From Photobacterium frigidiphilum (GTDB lineage Bacteria; Pseudomonadota; Gammaproteobacteria; Enterobacterales; Vibrionaceae), in the NCBI RefSeq assembly GCF_003025615.1, contig NZ_PYMJ01000038.1:1-52136 (forward strand): a stretch of DNA of 52,136 nt, in the 5' to 3' direction. Under the pieces are notes generated by a model, which worked only from the letters and a program-made list of their open reading frames with translations, was not told the DNA's origin and ran no database searches. Below are positions 34,259 to 42,124 of this stretch, in pieces. Numbering within the stretch: position 1 is the stretch's first letter; the number at the start of each line of letters is the position of its first letter. A program made the position numbers and the translations under genes.

Positions 34259-36076
34259 ATGTTACTTAAGGAATTATCGGCTGTAGCCAGCCCACTCAAT
34301 GATCAACAAATAGATCAGCTACAACAAGCCGCTGCTGAATCATCACCTCAGCAGCTTGCATGGATCAGTGGTTACTTCTGGGGGTTAAGCCAAACTCAGG
34401 CTTCAAGTCATCTTCAGTCAGTATCACAGCCCGGCGTTGTCGCTGCTGCACAACCTGCTGGTAAATTAACCATTATCTATGCGTCACAAACGGGTAATGC
34501 TAAAGGGGTTGCCATTGCGTTAAAGGAAGAGGCGACTGCTGCGGGTATTGCTGTTGAGTTAGTATCAGCTGGTGATTACAAAGGTAAAAACTTCGCGAAA
34601 GAAACCCATGTCATTATTATTGCTTCTACCCATGGTGAAGGCGAAGCGCCTGATGATGCGATCGACTTACATGAATTCTTACAGTCGAAGAAAGCCCCTA
34701 AACTGCCTAACCTGCAATATGCCGTTATTGGCTTGGGTGATTCAAGTTATGAGTTCTTCTGCCAAACGGCGAAAGACTTTGATAGTTACTTAAGCAAGCT
34801 TGGCGCTCTGCCGATGTTAGATCGCTTAGATTGTGATGTTGACTATGATGTACCTGCTGCGGAATGGCGAGTGAAGGCATTAGCCAAAGCCAAAGAGACA
34901 TTATCAGCAGGTGATGCCGACGTTGTGCAGCTGCCTGTTACTCAACCTCAACAGGCTATGTCGCAATACTCCAAGCAGAATCCATATGAAGCGACACTGC
35001 TGACTAGCCAGAAGATCACCGGTCGTAATTCTGGTAAAGATGTTCGTCATATTGAAATTGATTTAGAAGGTTCAGGCTTAACCTACCAAGCTGGTGATGC
35101 GCTAGGCGTGTGGTATGAAAATGATCCTGAATTAGCGTTAGCCATTGTTGCTAAAGTGGGATTAAGCGGTGAAGAGCTGATTGAGGTTGATGGTGAACAT
35201 ATCCAACTTGTAACGGCTTTAGTCAGTCAATATGAAATTACTTCCGCAAACCCACAGTTGGTAACTAAATTTGCCGCGCTTTCTGAGAGTAAAAAGTTAG
35301 AAAAGCTGGTAGCAGATAAAAATAAGCTTCGTGAATACTCGGGTAATACTCAAATCATTGATGTGTTAGCTGAAAAGAAAACCCAATTAAGTGCTGAACA
35401 ACTTATTAGTTTATTACGTCGTTTAACGCCTCGTTTATATTCTATTTCTTCTAGTCAGGAAGAGGTGGGTGAAGAAGTTCACTTAACTGTTGGCGTTGTT
35501 GAATTCGAAAAAGGTGAAGAAAGCCGTCAAGGTGGAGCTTCTAGCTTCTTATCTCATCGCCTGGAAGAAGGCGCAGCGGTGAAAGTTTTTGTTGAAGAAA
35601 ACAATAATTTTAAACTGCCTGCAGATGATAATACTCCGGTCATTATGATTGGTCCTGGTACAGGTATCGCCCCCTTCCGTGCATTTGTACAAGAGCGGGA
35701 CAATCGAGAAGCTGAAGGCAAAAATTGGTTATTCTTTGGTGACCGTACATTTACTGATGATTTCTTGTATCAAGTCGAATGGCAAAAGTACCTGAAATCA
35801 GGTGTTGTACAGCAACTTGATGTGGCATTCAGTCGTGACCAAGTTGAGAAAGTATACGTACAACACCGTGTGTTAGAACATGCCGATCAGGTATGGCAAT
35901 GGTTACAAGAAGGTGCGCATGTTTATGTTTGTGGTGATATGAACCATATGGCGAAAGATGTACACGACGCGTTACTGACCGTGATTGAACAGCAAGGGAA
36001 GCAAAGCCGTGAGCAGGCTGAACAATATTTAAATGAGCTACGTAAGAGCAAGCGTTATCAAAAGGATGTGTACTAA
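34259..36076 (+). CDS. cysJ: sulfite reductase flavoprotein subunit CysJ
   Basis: Passes electrons from NADPH via FAD and FMN to the CysI haemoprotein. Order: the flavodoxin domain from about residue 65 (ASQTGNAKGVA), the FAD-binding part with RLYSISSSQEEV, and the NADP domain with GPGTGIAPFRAFVQER, ending KRYQKDVY. 605 residues from ATG 34259 (E. coli 599). An ATG seven codons upstream (34238) is possible, but the AGGGA site lies between the two. First gene of cysJIH; its stop overlaps the cysI start by one base. Confidence 0.96.
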   Translation: MLLKELSAVASPLNDQQIDQLQQAAAESSPQQLAWISGYFWGLSQTQASSHLQSVSQPGVVAAAQPAGKLTIIYASQTGNAKGVAIALKEEATAAGIAVELVSAGDYKGKNFAKETHVIIIASTHGEGEAPDDAIDLHEFLQSKKAPKLPNLQYAVIGLGDSSYEFFCQTAKDFDSYLSKLGALPMLDRLDCDVDYDVPAAEWRVKALAKAKETLSAGDADVVQLPVTQPQQAMSQYSKQNPYEATLLTSQKITGRNSGKDVRHIEIDLEGSGLTYQAGDALGVWYENDPELALAIVAKVGLSGEELIEVDGEHIQLVTALVSQYEITSANPQLVTKFAALSESKKLEKLVADKNKLREYSGNTQIIDVLAEKKTQLSAEQLISLLRRLTPRLYSISSSQEEVGEEVHLTVGVVEFEKGEESRQGGASSFLSHRLEEGAAVKVFVEENNNFKLPADDNTPVIMIGPGTGIAPFRAFVQERDNREAEGKNWLFFGDRTFTDDFLYQVEWQKYLKSGVVQQLDVAFSRDQVEKVYVQHRVLEHADQVWQWLQEGAHVYVCGDMNHMAKDVHDALLTVIEQQGKQSREQAEQYLNELRKSKRYQKDVY

Positions 36077-37767
36077 TGACTGAACAAAAACTATCAGATA
36101 ACGAACGCCTAAAACGTGAAAGTAATTTCTTACGTGGCACCATTGCTGATGATCTGCAAGACCGTATTACTGGTGGCTTTACGGCTGATAACTTCCAGTT
36201 AATTCGCTTTCATGGCATGTATCAACAAGATGATCGTGATATTCGTGCTGAACGTGCAAAGCAAAAGTTAGAGCCTTTGCACAATGTGATGCTGCGTGCG
36301 CGTATGCCCGGTGGCATCATTACTCCAACACAGTGGCTGGCAATAGATAAGTTTGCTGAAGAAAGTAGTTTATACGGCAGTATTCGTTTAACGACTCGTC
36401 AAACATTTCAGTTTCATGGCGTGTTGAAGCCAAATATTAAGTTGATGCATCAAACACTGAACAGCATAGGCATTGATTCAATTGCGACTGCTGGAGACGT
36501 GAACCGTAATGTTCTTTGTACCACTAACCCGATTGAATCTGAATTACATCAAGAAGCGTATGAGTGGGCAAAAAAAATCAGTGAACATTTACTGCCTAAA
36601 ACCCGTGCGTATGCTGAAATTTGGCTTGATGGTGAAAAGGTCGAAGGTGGTGATGAAGAGCCTATTTTAGGCAGCAATTACCTGCCACGTAAATTTAAGA
36701 CGACCGTGGTGATCCCACCGCAGAATGACGTTGATGTGCATGCCAATGACCTTAACTTTATAGCGATTGCTGATAATGGAAAGCTTGTCGGCTTTAATGT
36801 GTTGGTTGGTGGTGGTTTAGCCATGACTCATGGTGATAAAACGACGTATCCACGTCGGGCTGATGACTTTGGTTTTATTCCGCTGGTTAACACGCTTGAT
36901 ATCGCCGCGGCTGTTGTAACGACGCAGCGCGATTGGGGTAATCGTTCTAACCGTAAGAATGCAAAAACCAAATACACCTTAGATCGTGTAGGGGTTGATG
37001 TTTTTAAAGCGGAAGTTGAAAAGCGTGCAGGAATCACTTTTGCAGCGAGTCGTCCTTATGAGTTTACTGACCGTGGCGATCGTATTGGCTGGGTTGAAGG
37101 CATCGATGGTAAGCACCATTTAGCGTTATTCATCGAAAATGGTCGCTTGTTAGATACTCCAGGAAAACCGCTGAAAACAGGTGTCGCTGAAATTGCCAAG
37201 ATTCATAAAGGTGATTTTCGTATGACGGCGAATCAAAACTTAATTGTGGCAGGTGTACCTGCGGCAGATAAGAATAAGATCGAGCAGATCGCCCGCGATC
37301 ATGGCTTGATCGATGATGGTGTCAGTGAGCAGCGTAAAAACTCGATGGCGTGTGTGGCTTTTCCTACATGCCCGTTGGCGATGGCAGAAGCTGAACGTTT
37401 TTTACCTGACTTTGTCACGGATGTCGAAGGTGTGTTAGCCAAGCATGGCCTTGCGGAAGACGACAATATCATCTTACGTGTAACGGGCTGTCCGAACGGC
37501 TGTGCTCGTGCCATGTTGGCTGAGATCGGTTTAGTAGGTAAAGCCCCTGGTCGTTATAACGTGCACCTTGGTGGTAATCGTAACGGTACACGCGTTCCTA
37601 AAATGTACCGTGAAAACATAACAGTGCCGCAAATCATGGATGAAATTGATCTGCTTGTTGGTCGCTGGGCTAATGAACGTGAAGATGGCGAAGGTTTTGG
37701 CGATTTTACTGTTCGTGCAGGCATTATTGAACCCGTTCTAGTATCTAAGAGAGATTTTTATGCCTAA
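36076..37767 (+). CDS. cysI: sulfite reductase haemoprotein subunit CysI
   Basis: Six-electron reduction of sulfite to sulfide on a coupled siroheme/4Fe-4S centre. The cluster cysteines are visible as CVAFPTC (C-x5-C) and CPNGC (C-x3-C) in VTGCPNGCARAM. RLTTRQTFQFHG is in the N-terminal half. 563 residues (E. coli 570). Overlaps cysJ by 1 nt and cysH by 8 nt, so the three genes are tightly coupled. Its siroheme would come from CysG at 44501. Confidence 0.97.
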   Translation: MTEQKLSDNERLKRESNFLRGTIADDLQDRITGGFTADNFQLIRFHGMYQQDDRDIRAERAKQKLEPLHNVMLRARMPGGIITPTQWLAIDKFAEESSLYGSIRLTTRQTFQFHGVLKPNIKLMHQTLNSIGIDSIATAGDVNRNVLCTTNPIESELHQEAYEWAKKISEHLLPKTRAYAEIWLDGEKVEGGDEEPILGSNYLPRKFKTTVVIPPQNDVDVHANDLNFIAIADNGKLVGFNVLVGGGLAMTHGDKTTYPRRADDFGFIPLVNTLDIAAAVVTTQRDWGNRSNRKNAKTKYTLDRVGVDVFKAEVEKRAGITFAASRPYEFTDRGDRIGWVEGIDGKHHLALFIENGRLLDTPGKPLKTGVAEIAKIHKGDFRMTANQNLIVAGVPAADKNKIEQIARDHGLIDDGVSEQRKNSMACVAFPTCPLAMAEAERFLPDFVTDVEGVLAKHGLAEDDNIILRVTGCPNGCARAMLAEIGLVGKAPGRYNVHLGGNRNGTRVPKMYRENITVPQIMDEIDLLVGRWANEREDGEGFGDFTVRAGIIEPVLVSKRDFYA

Positions 37768-38521
37768 CTATGCATTAGCAGATTTACTGGAAAAAACGAA
37801 GATAGAACAGATCCTTCAATTGGCTGAGATTAATGCTGAACTTGAAGCGCTTTCTGCACAGGAAAGAGTACGTTGGGCACTGGCGAATCTTGGTAGTGAA
37901 TTTGCTCTCGCGTCTAGTTTTGGTATTCAATCTGCTGTGATGTTGCACTTGGTCACGAATGAATCCCCTAAAGTGCCAGTTATTTTAACTGACACGGGGT
38001 ATTTGTTTCCTGAAACCTATCAATTCATTGATCTGCTGACTCGCCGTCTATCGTTAAATCTTTATGTATACCGTGCTGAAATAAGCTCAACATGGCAAGA
38101 AGCACGATACGGTAAGTTGTGGGAGCAAGGGGTTGACGGTATTAAACAATATAACCGCTTGAATAAAGTAGAGCCTATGCGGCGCGCATTAGATGAATTG
38201 AATGTAAGCGCATGGTTTTCAGGGCTACGTCGCGAACAATCGAGTTCTCGTGCATCATTGCCGGTGTTGGCCATTCAAAATGGTGTGTTTAAATTCCTGC
38301 CTCTTATTGATTGGACTGATAATGATATCGAGCGATACTTGAATCAATATGATCTGCCTTATCATCCTCTTCGTGATGAAGGCTACCTTTCTATGGGTGA
38401 TACACATACGACCAAAAAGTGGGAGCCTGGAATGACGGAGGAAGAAACTCGTTTCTTTGGTTTAAAGCGGGAGTGTGGTTTACATGAAGAAGATGCGGAA
38501 TCTGATGGCTCCGGTATTTAA
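37760..38521 (+). CDS. cysH: PAPS reductase CysH
   Basis: Thioredoxin-dependent reduction of 3'-phosphoadenylyl sulfate to sulfite. The nucleotide-binding region has LASSFGIQSAVMLHL and TDTGYLFPETYQF; the catalytic cysteine is in the C-terminal ECGLH motif. It lacks the extra cysteine pairs of APS reductases, so PAPS is the substrate. 253 residues (E. coli 244). Last gene of cysJIH. Confidence 0.96.
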   Translation: MPNYALADLLEKTKIEQILQLAEINAELEALSAQERVRWALANLGSEFALASSFGIQSAVMLHLVTNESPKVPVILTDTGYLFPETYQFIDLLTRRLSLNLYVYRAEISSTWQEARYGKLWEQGVDGIKQYNRLNKVEPMRRALDELNVSAWFSGLRREQSSSRASLPVLAIQNGVFKFLPLIDWTDNDIERYLNQYDLPYHPLRDEGYLSMGDTHTTKKWEPGMTEEETRFFGLKRECGLHEEDAESDGSGI

Positions 38522-38570
38522 CCGTTCATGTGTAATATTTTCTTTGACCCGTCCTGACACTTTTTAAGTT

Positions 38571-38607
38571 AAAAAGCCTTACCTATTAGTAGATAAGGCT
38601 TTTTTTA
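38571..38607. terminator. bidirectional terminator between cysH and the DUF2780 gene
   Basis: AAAAAGCCTTA/TAAGGCTTTTT stem, with an inner CTA/TAG pairing. It is T-rich on the right for cysH and A-rich on the left for the convergent minus-strand gene. Confidence 0.9.
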
Positions 38608-38684
38608 TGTCATTATTTTACGTGTTCATGACAAGATAAAATATTTTGCTTGTATGATTTTGGCGTGAATTTTTTGGGATATGA

Positions 38685-39176
38685 TTAACTCGTAGGGCTC
38701 CACACTTTACCTAAGGTTTCAACAAGCCCAGCACTTGCACCTTGATCACCAACGAATTGTAGAATAACAGGTATAAACTGGCTGACCATGCTGGCATCCA
38801 TACCAAGTGCAGAGAAAACTTGATTCAACCCCTCGGTGTTACCAAGTAGGCTGCCTAACCCTGCAGGAATCGCATTTGTTAGAGCATCACCGCCGGGAAT
38901 CATATTGGCAAGTTCAGTGGCTTGATCGCCTGACAGTTGGCTACTGGCCATAGAGAGAAGTGCACCAGCACCGCCGGCTGCTTGTTCTGGTGATACGCCA
39001 AGCTGTCCTGCGAGTAATTCCGTGAGAGGATTCGTTGCAACAGAGGCTTGTTCTTCATCACCACCACCAAAAATGTCAGAAAAGCTAAATGCCATACTGA
39101 CTTGGCTGGAAACCAGTAGAACGAAAAGTGTTGTAAAGCTGAAAAAACGGCGGGTTACTTTTTGAATGTTATCCAT
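38685..39176 (-). CDS. secreted DUF2780 (VcgC/VcgE-type) protein
   Basis: A 163-residue protein with a signal peptide (hydrophobic FFSFTTLFVLLVSSQVSMA, cleaved near residue 29). A glycine-, alanine- and serine-rich body contains LTELLAGQLGVSPEQAAGGAGALL and LGSLLGNTEGLNQVFSALGM, the pattern of DUF2780. AGGAG lies upstream on the minus strand. Probably periplasmic or secreted. Function is not known. Confidence 0.8.
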   Translation of the reverse strand: MDNIQKVTRRFFSFTTLFVLLVSSQVSMAFSFSDIFGGGDEEQASVATNPLTELLAGQLGVSPEQAAGGAGALLSMASSQLSGDQATELANMIPGGDALTNAIPAGLGSLLGNTEGLNQVFSALGMDASMVSQFIPVILQFVGDQGASAGLVETLGKVWSPTS

Positions 39177-39353
39177 GTCATTCTCCTGATAGGTTTCTCA
39201 TAATCCTAGTGGAGAAAGTGTGAAAGTTATAATTAATATAGATTAAATGTGATTTACTAGAAGGGTAAAGCAGAGCGGGGAAATAAGAAGACAAAACAAT
39301 GTGAACACTGTCTCGTCTTCTTTGTAATAAACTGGAAGTTACCGAGGGGAAAC

Positions 39354-39974
39354 TTACAGGATGTCTAGTAATTCAACTTCGAATACTAGCGCTGCGTATG
39401 GAGGAATAGCAGCACCTGCGCCACGTTCGCCATATGCAAGGTCTTGAGGGATGCATAGTTTCCACTTAGAACCAACAGGCATCATCTGTAGAGCTTCAAC
39501 CCAACCAGCGATTACGCCAGTTACAGGGAACTCAGCAGGTTGACCGCGAGTTACAGAGCTATCGAATACAGTACCGTCAGTTAGCTCACCGTGGTAGTGA
39601 ACACGTACTTGCTTGTCAGAAGTCGGGATTTCGCCGTTACCTTCAACAAGAACTTCAAACTGAAGACCAGACTCAGTTACTGTTACTTCTGAGCGTAGTG
39701 CGTTATCTTTTAGGAAAGCTTCACCGTCAGCAGCTGCAACTTTAGCTTGCTCTTGACGAGCAGCATCAGCAGTTGTGTGAAGTTCACGAAGTGCATTGTT
39801 GATTTCATCAACTTCGATTTCTGGCATATCGCCAGTTAGTGAAGTAGCGATACCTTTTGCAATAGCAGCAACGTTTAGGCCTTCAAGACCGCTTTGTGCT
39901 AGTTGTTGGCCCATTTGTAGACCAATACCGTAGCTTGCTTTAGTTTCAACTGTATCTAGTTTAACGTCAGACAT
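39354..39974 (-). CDS. fklB: FKBP-type peptidyl-prolyl isomerase FklB (FKBP22)
   Basis: The N-terminal helical dimerisation domain (about 1-90; ASYGIGLQMGQQLAQSG) precedes the FKBP fold (about 110-206), with VRVHYHGELTDGTVFDSS, FPVTGVIAGWVEAL and YGERGAGAAIPPYAALVFEVELL. No signal peptide, so it is cytoplasmic, matching FklB rather than FkpA. 206 residues, as in E. coli. Divergent from ytfB, as in E. coli. A weak terminator-like pair AAGAAGAC/GTCTTCTT lies at 39285-39322. Confidence 0.94.
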   Translation of the reverse strand: MSDVKLDTVETKASYGIGLQMGQQLAQSGLEGLNVAAIAKGIATSLTGDMPEIEVDEINNALRELHTTADAARQEQAKVAAADGEAFLKDNALRSEVTVTESGLQFEVLVEGNGEIPTSDKQVRVHYHGELTDGTVFDSSVTRGQPAEFPVTGVIAGWVEALQMMPVGSKWKLCIPQDLAYGERGAGAAIPPYAALVFEVELLDIL

Positions 39975-40096
39975 TTTGTCATCTCTTAATGTAGAGTGAA
40001 TTAAAGCAGGAAGGATAACAGTTTCGACCCCAGTGGGTAAATGTTTGAATTAGTATTCCTTGATTGTGCAGCTTAAGAAGCACGGGAGTGTTGTAT

Positions 40097-40810
40097 ATGG
40101 GACAGGCCAAACGCCGTTCAGCGAAGAAAAGTGAATTTAAACTACCTGAATTTTCTTTTGATAAAATGAATTTCAGTAAAGTAAAAGCCTCATTACTAGA
40201 GAAAATGACACCATTAGTAAATAGGTGGCGGAAATTTCCTGTTTTGCACCGTCGTGTATTACTGGTTCTTGTTCCTGTTGTGTTGGTGTTGCTTGTACTT
40301 CCAACAACAGAGCAACTCAATAATGACATTGGAGTACAAGATACCTCTGTTCGACGAGATATTGCGTTAAACATTACCAGTGAAGAGGTGACAACAAGCG
40401 AAGAAGCTGCGCAGTTTGAAGAGCCTGTTGAACAACGAGTTCGTGCCATTACAAATAATATTCAGCCATTAAATACCGTTAAACCTAAGGCTGTTGTGGT
40501 ATCACCGCCAGCGTCAGTAAAGACGTCGAAGAGTTCTAGTACTATTTCGAGTGAATGGACGAAGCACCAAGTGCAGAAAGGTGAAACCCTATCGAATATT
40601 TTCCGTGAAAAGTCACTGCCGTTATCGGATTTATATGCAGTTGTCGCAATAGAAGGGGACGGAAAAGCATTAAGCCAGATTAAATCAGGGCAATGGTTGC
40701 GCTATAAGCAAACCCCAGATGGTAAACTTGATGCGCTGCAGATCGAAAGTAGTGCCGGATCCACGATGTATTTCCGTCGTTCTGATGGAAGTTTTGCTCG
40801 TGGGAAGTAG
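40097..40810 (+). CDS. ytfB: OapA/YtfB-type cell-division-associated protein
   Basis: A 237-residue bitopic membrane protein. The basic cytosolic N-terminus (MGQAKRRSAKK) precedes one transmembrane segment (about 53-69). An acidic and serine-rich spacer then leads to a LysM/OapA-like domain near 160-215 (HQVQKGETLSNIFREKSLPLSDLYAV). E. coli YtfB, also divergent from fklB, binds glycan and localises to the septum. The start is ATG 40097, with GGAG nine bases before it. Confidence 0.87.
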   Translation: MGQAKRRSAKKSEFKLPEFSFDKMNFSKVKASLLEKMTPLVNRWRKFPVLHRRVLLVLVPVVLVLLVLPTTEQLNNDIGVQDTSVRRDIALNITSEEVTTSEEAAQFEEPVEQRVRAITNNIQPLNTVKPKAVVVSPPASVKTSKSSSTISSEWTKHQVQKGETLSNIFREKSLPLSDLYAVVAIEGDGKALSQIKSGQWLRYKQTPDGKLDALQIESSAGSTMYFRRSDGSFARGK

Positions 40811-40832
40811 CCTATAATCGCCAGTATCTTTG

Positions 40833-40862
40833 TATAAAAGGTCACATTGGTGACCTTTTATA
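40833..40862. terminator. bidirectional terminator between ytfB and elaA
   Basis: A perfect 13-bp inverted repeat, TATAAAAGGTCAC/GTGACCTTTTATA with ATTG loop. The arms are A-rich outside on the left and T-rich on the right, so it can serve both convergent genes. Confidence 0.88.
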
Positions 40863-40900
40863 TGGGAACACGAATAAATAGTGATACTTAATTCGTGGGA

Positions 40901-41353
40901 TTAACTTTTCGTTAAACGCATATCAACATGTGGAATGTCATCTTCTAAGTACATGGCTGAAATTACGTTGAAACCATGCTGCTTATAATAAGCTTGTAAG
41001 TGCTCTTGTGCACCAATATCGATATCTTGTTTTGGCCAAAGCAATTCAGCATGCTCAAGACCTTGTATTAATAACTGATGCCCCATACCTGTACCTCGCG
41101 CGGAATCTGAGGTCGCCACACGGCCCATACTGACATTATCGTAAGTTGTACCTGCAGGTAATAAACGGAGATAGGCGACTAATTCATCATTTTTATAACC
41201 AAGTAAGTGATGAGTGCCGTCTTTTCGGTCGAGGTTATCGAGATCATGGAAAGGGCAGTTTTGTTCAACAACGAAAATGTCGATCCGTAGTTTAATCAGG
41301 TCGTACAGCTGGTCTGTTGATAATTGATTGAAAGAAAGGCATTGCCACTGCAT
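40901..41353 (-). CDS. elaA: ElaA-type GNAT acetyltransferase
   Basis: A 150-residue GNAT protein. It opens WQCLSFNQLSTDQLYDLIKLR and has FVVEQNCPFHDLDNLD, which is typical of ElaA. The acetyl-CoA loop is GRVATSDSARGTGMGHQLL (V-x3-D-x-R-G-x-G-x-G variant). The end is YYKQHGF. AGGAG lies eight bases upstream on the minus strand. Substrate unknown. Confidence 0.87.
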   Translation of the reverse strand: MQWQCLSFNQLSTDQLYDLIKLRIDIFVVEQNCPFHDLDNLDRKDGTHHLLGYKNDELVAYLRLLPAGTTYDNVSMGRVATSDSARGTGMGHQLLIQGLEHAELLWPKQDIDIGAQEHLQAYYKQHGFNVISAMYLEDDIPHVDMRLTKS

Positions 41354-41419
41354 ACGTTTTCGCTCCTGAATGAGGCTATTAGGTAATCGAGATAGATATC
41401 TATAAGATAATGGTTTCGT

Positions 41420-41445
41420 GGCGGCTCCGCCTTAACAATTGTTAA
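41420..41445. promoter_or_regulatory. palindrome pair upstream of elaA
   Basis: TTAACAATTGTTAA at 41432-41445 is a perfect 14-bp palindrome, directly next to GGCGG/CCGCC (41420-41431, 2-nt loop). No T-tract follows on either strand. It lies 13 nt past the end of the Crp-family gene and about 80 nt before elaA, so it may be an operator for elaA or a weak end-structure of the regulator mRNA. Confidence 0.4.
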
Positions 41446-41457
41446 TATACCCTGTGA

Positions 41458-42024
41458 TCATTTTTCATTTATACGCTTTTTTATACGGCTTAAGCTTATC
41501 GGACTAATGCCAAGGTAAGACGCCAATTGATAATCTGTTATACGTTCTAATAAAGCAGGGAAATTTTCGCTAAAGAGTTTGAAGCGCTCTTCAGGTGTAT
41601 GCATTAACATAAAACGCTCTTTCTGTTCTTTGTAGATTAACTGGCGTTCAACGAGCTTAATGTAGAGAGGGTTATTTTGCTCTCGCCATTCCTGCAATAA
41701 TTGGATTGGTAAAGAAAGCAGCTGGCAGGCAGACAATGTTTCCAATAAAAAAGGTGATGCTTGATGGGTTATAAGGCTTTCAAACCCTAATAAAACGTCT
41801 TGATCCCAATAAAACTCTTTGCTGAACTGATTGCCGTCTTCTGTTAAATAACATGCATGACAAATCCCATCGAGTAAAAAGAAGCAATGCTCTGAATACT
41901 CACCTTGATTGAGTAATATATGACGAGTAGGAAGTTCTAATAACTTCGCCTGTTCTGATATGTGGTGCGCTTGTTCGCTGGTGGCACCTAGCTGCTGTAA
42001 AAAGTGGTCCAGTGCTTCTTTCAT
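41458..42024 (-). CDS. Crp/Fnr-family transcriptional regulator
   Basis: A 188-residue protein. The cyclic-nucleotide-binding-like beta roll (about 20-115) has ILLNQGEYSEHCFFLLDG. A dimerisation helix follows (about 120-150), then a short C-terminal helix-turn-helix (ITDYQLASYLGISPISLSRIKKR). It lacks FNR iron-sulfur cysteines. The R/S residues that Crp uses for cAMP are not obvious, so its ligand is unknown. A terminator separates it from cpdB upstream. Confidence 0.85.
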   Translation of the reverse strand: MKEALDHFLQQLGATSEQAHHISEQAKLLELPTRHILLNQGEYSEHCFFLLDGICHACYLTEDGNQFSKEFYWDQDVLLGFESLITHQASPFLLETLSACQLLSLPIQLLQEWREQNNPLYIKLVERQLIYKEQKERFMLMHTPEERFKLFSENFPALLERITDYQLASYLGISPISLSRIKKRINEK

Positions 42025-42062
42025 ATTAAGATCGATTCGTTTTGCTTTTTAAGCATCATAGC

Positions 42063-42092
42063 AAAAAAATACCGCAGCCTAAGCCGCGGTAT
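42063..42092 (-). terminator. Rho-independent terminator of cpdB
   Basis: ATACCGC/GCGGTAT stem with a 10-nt loop. The A-run at 42063-42069 forms the T-tract on the minus strand, 33 nt downstream of the cpdB stop. Confidence 0.85.
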
Positions 42093-42124
42093 ATCTATAT
42101 CTTCATTTTATGATTAATGAATGC

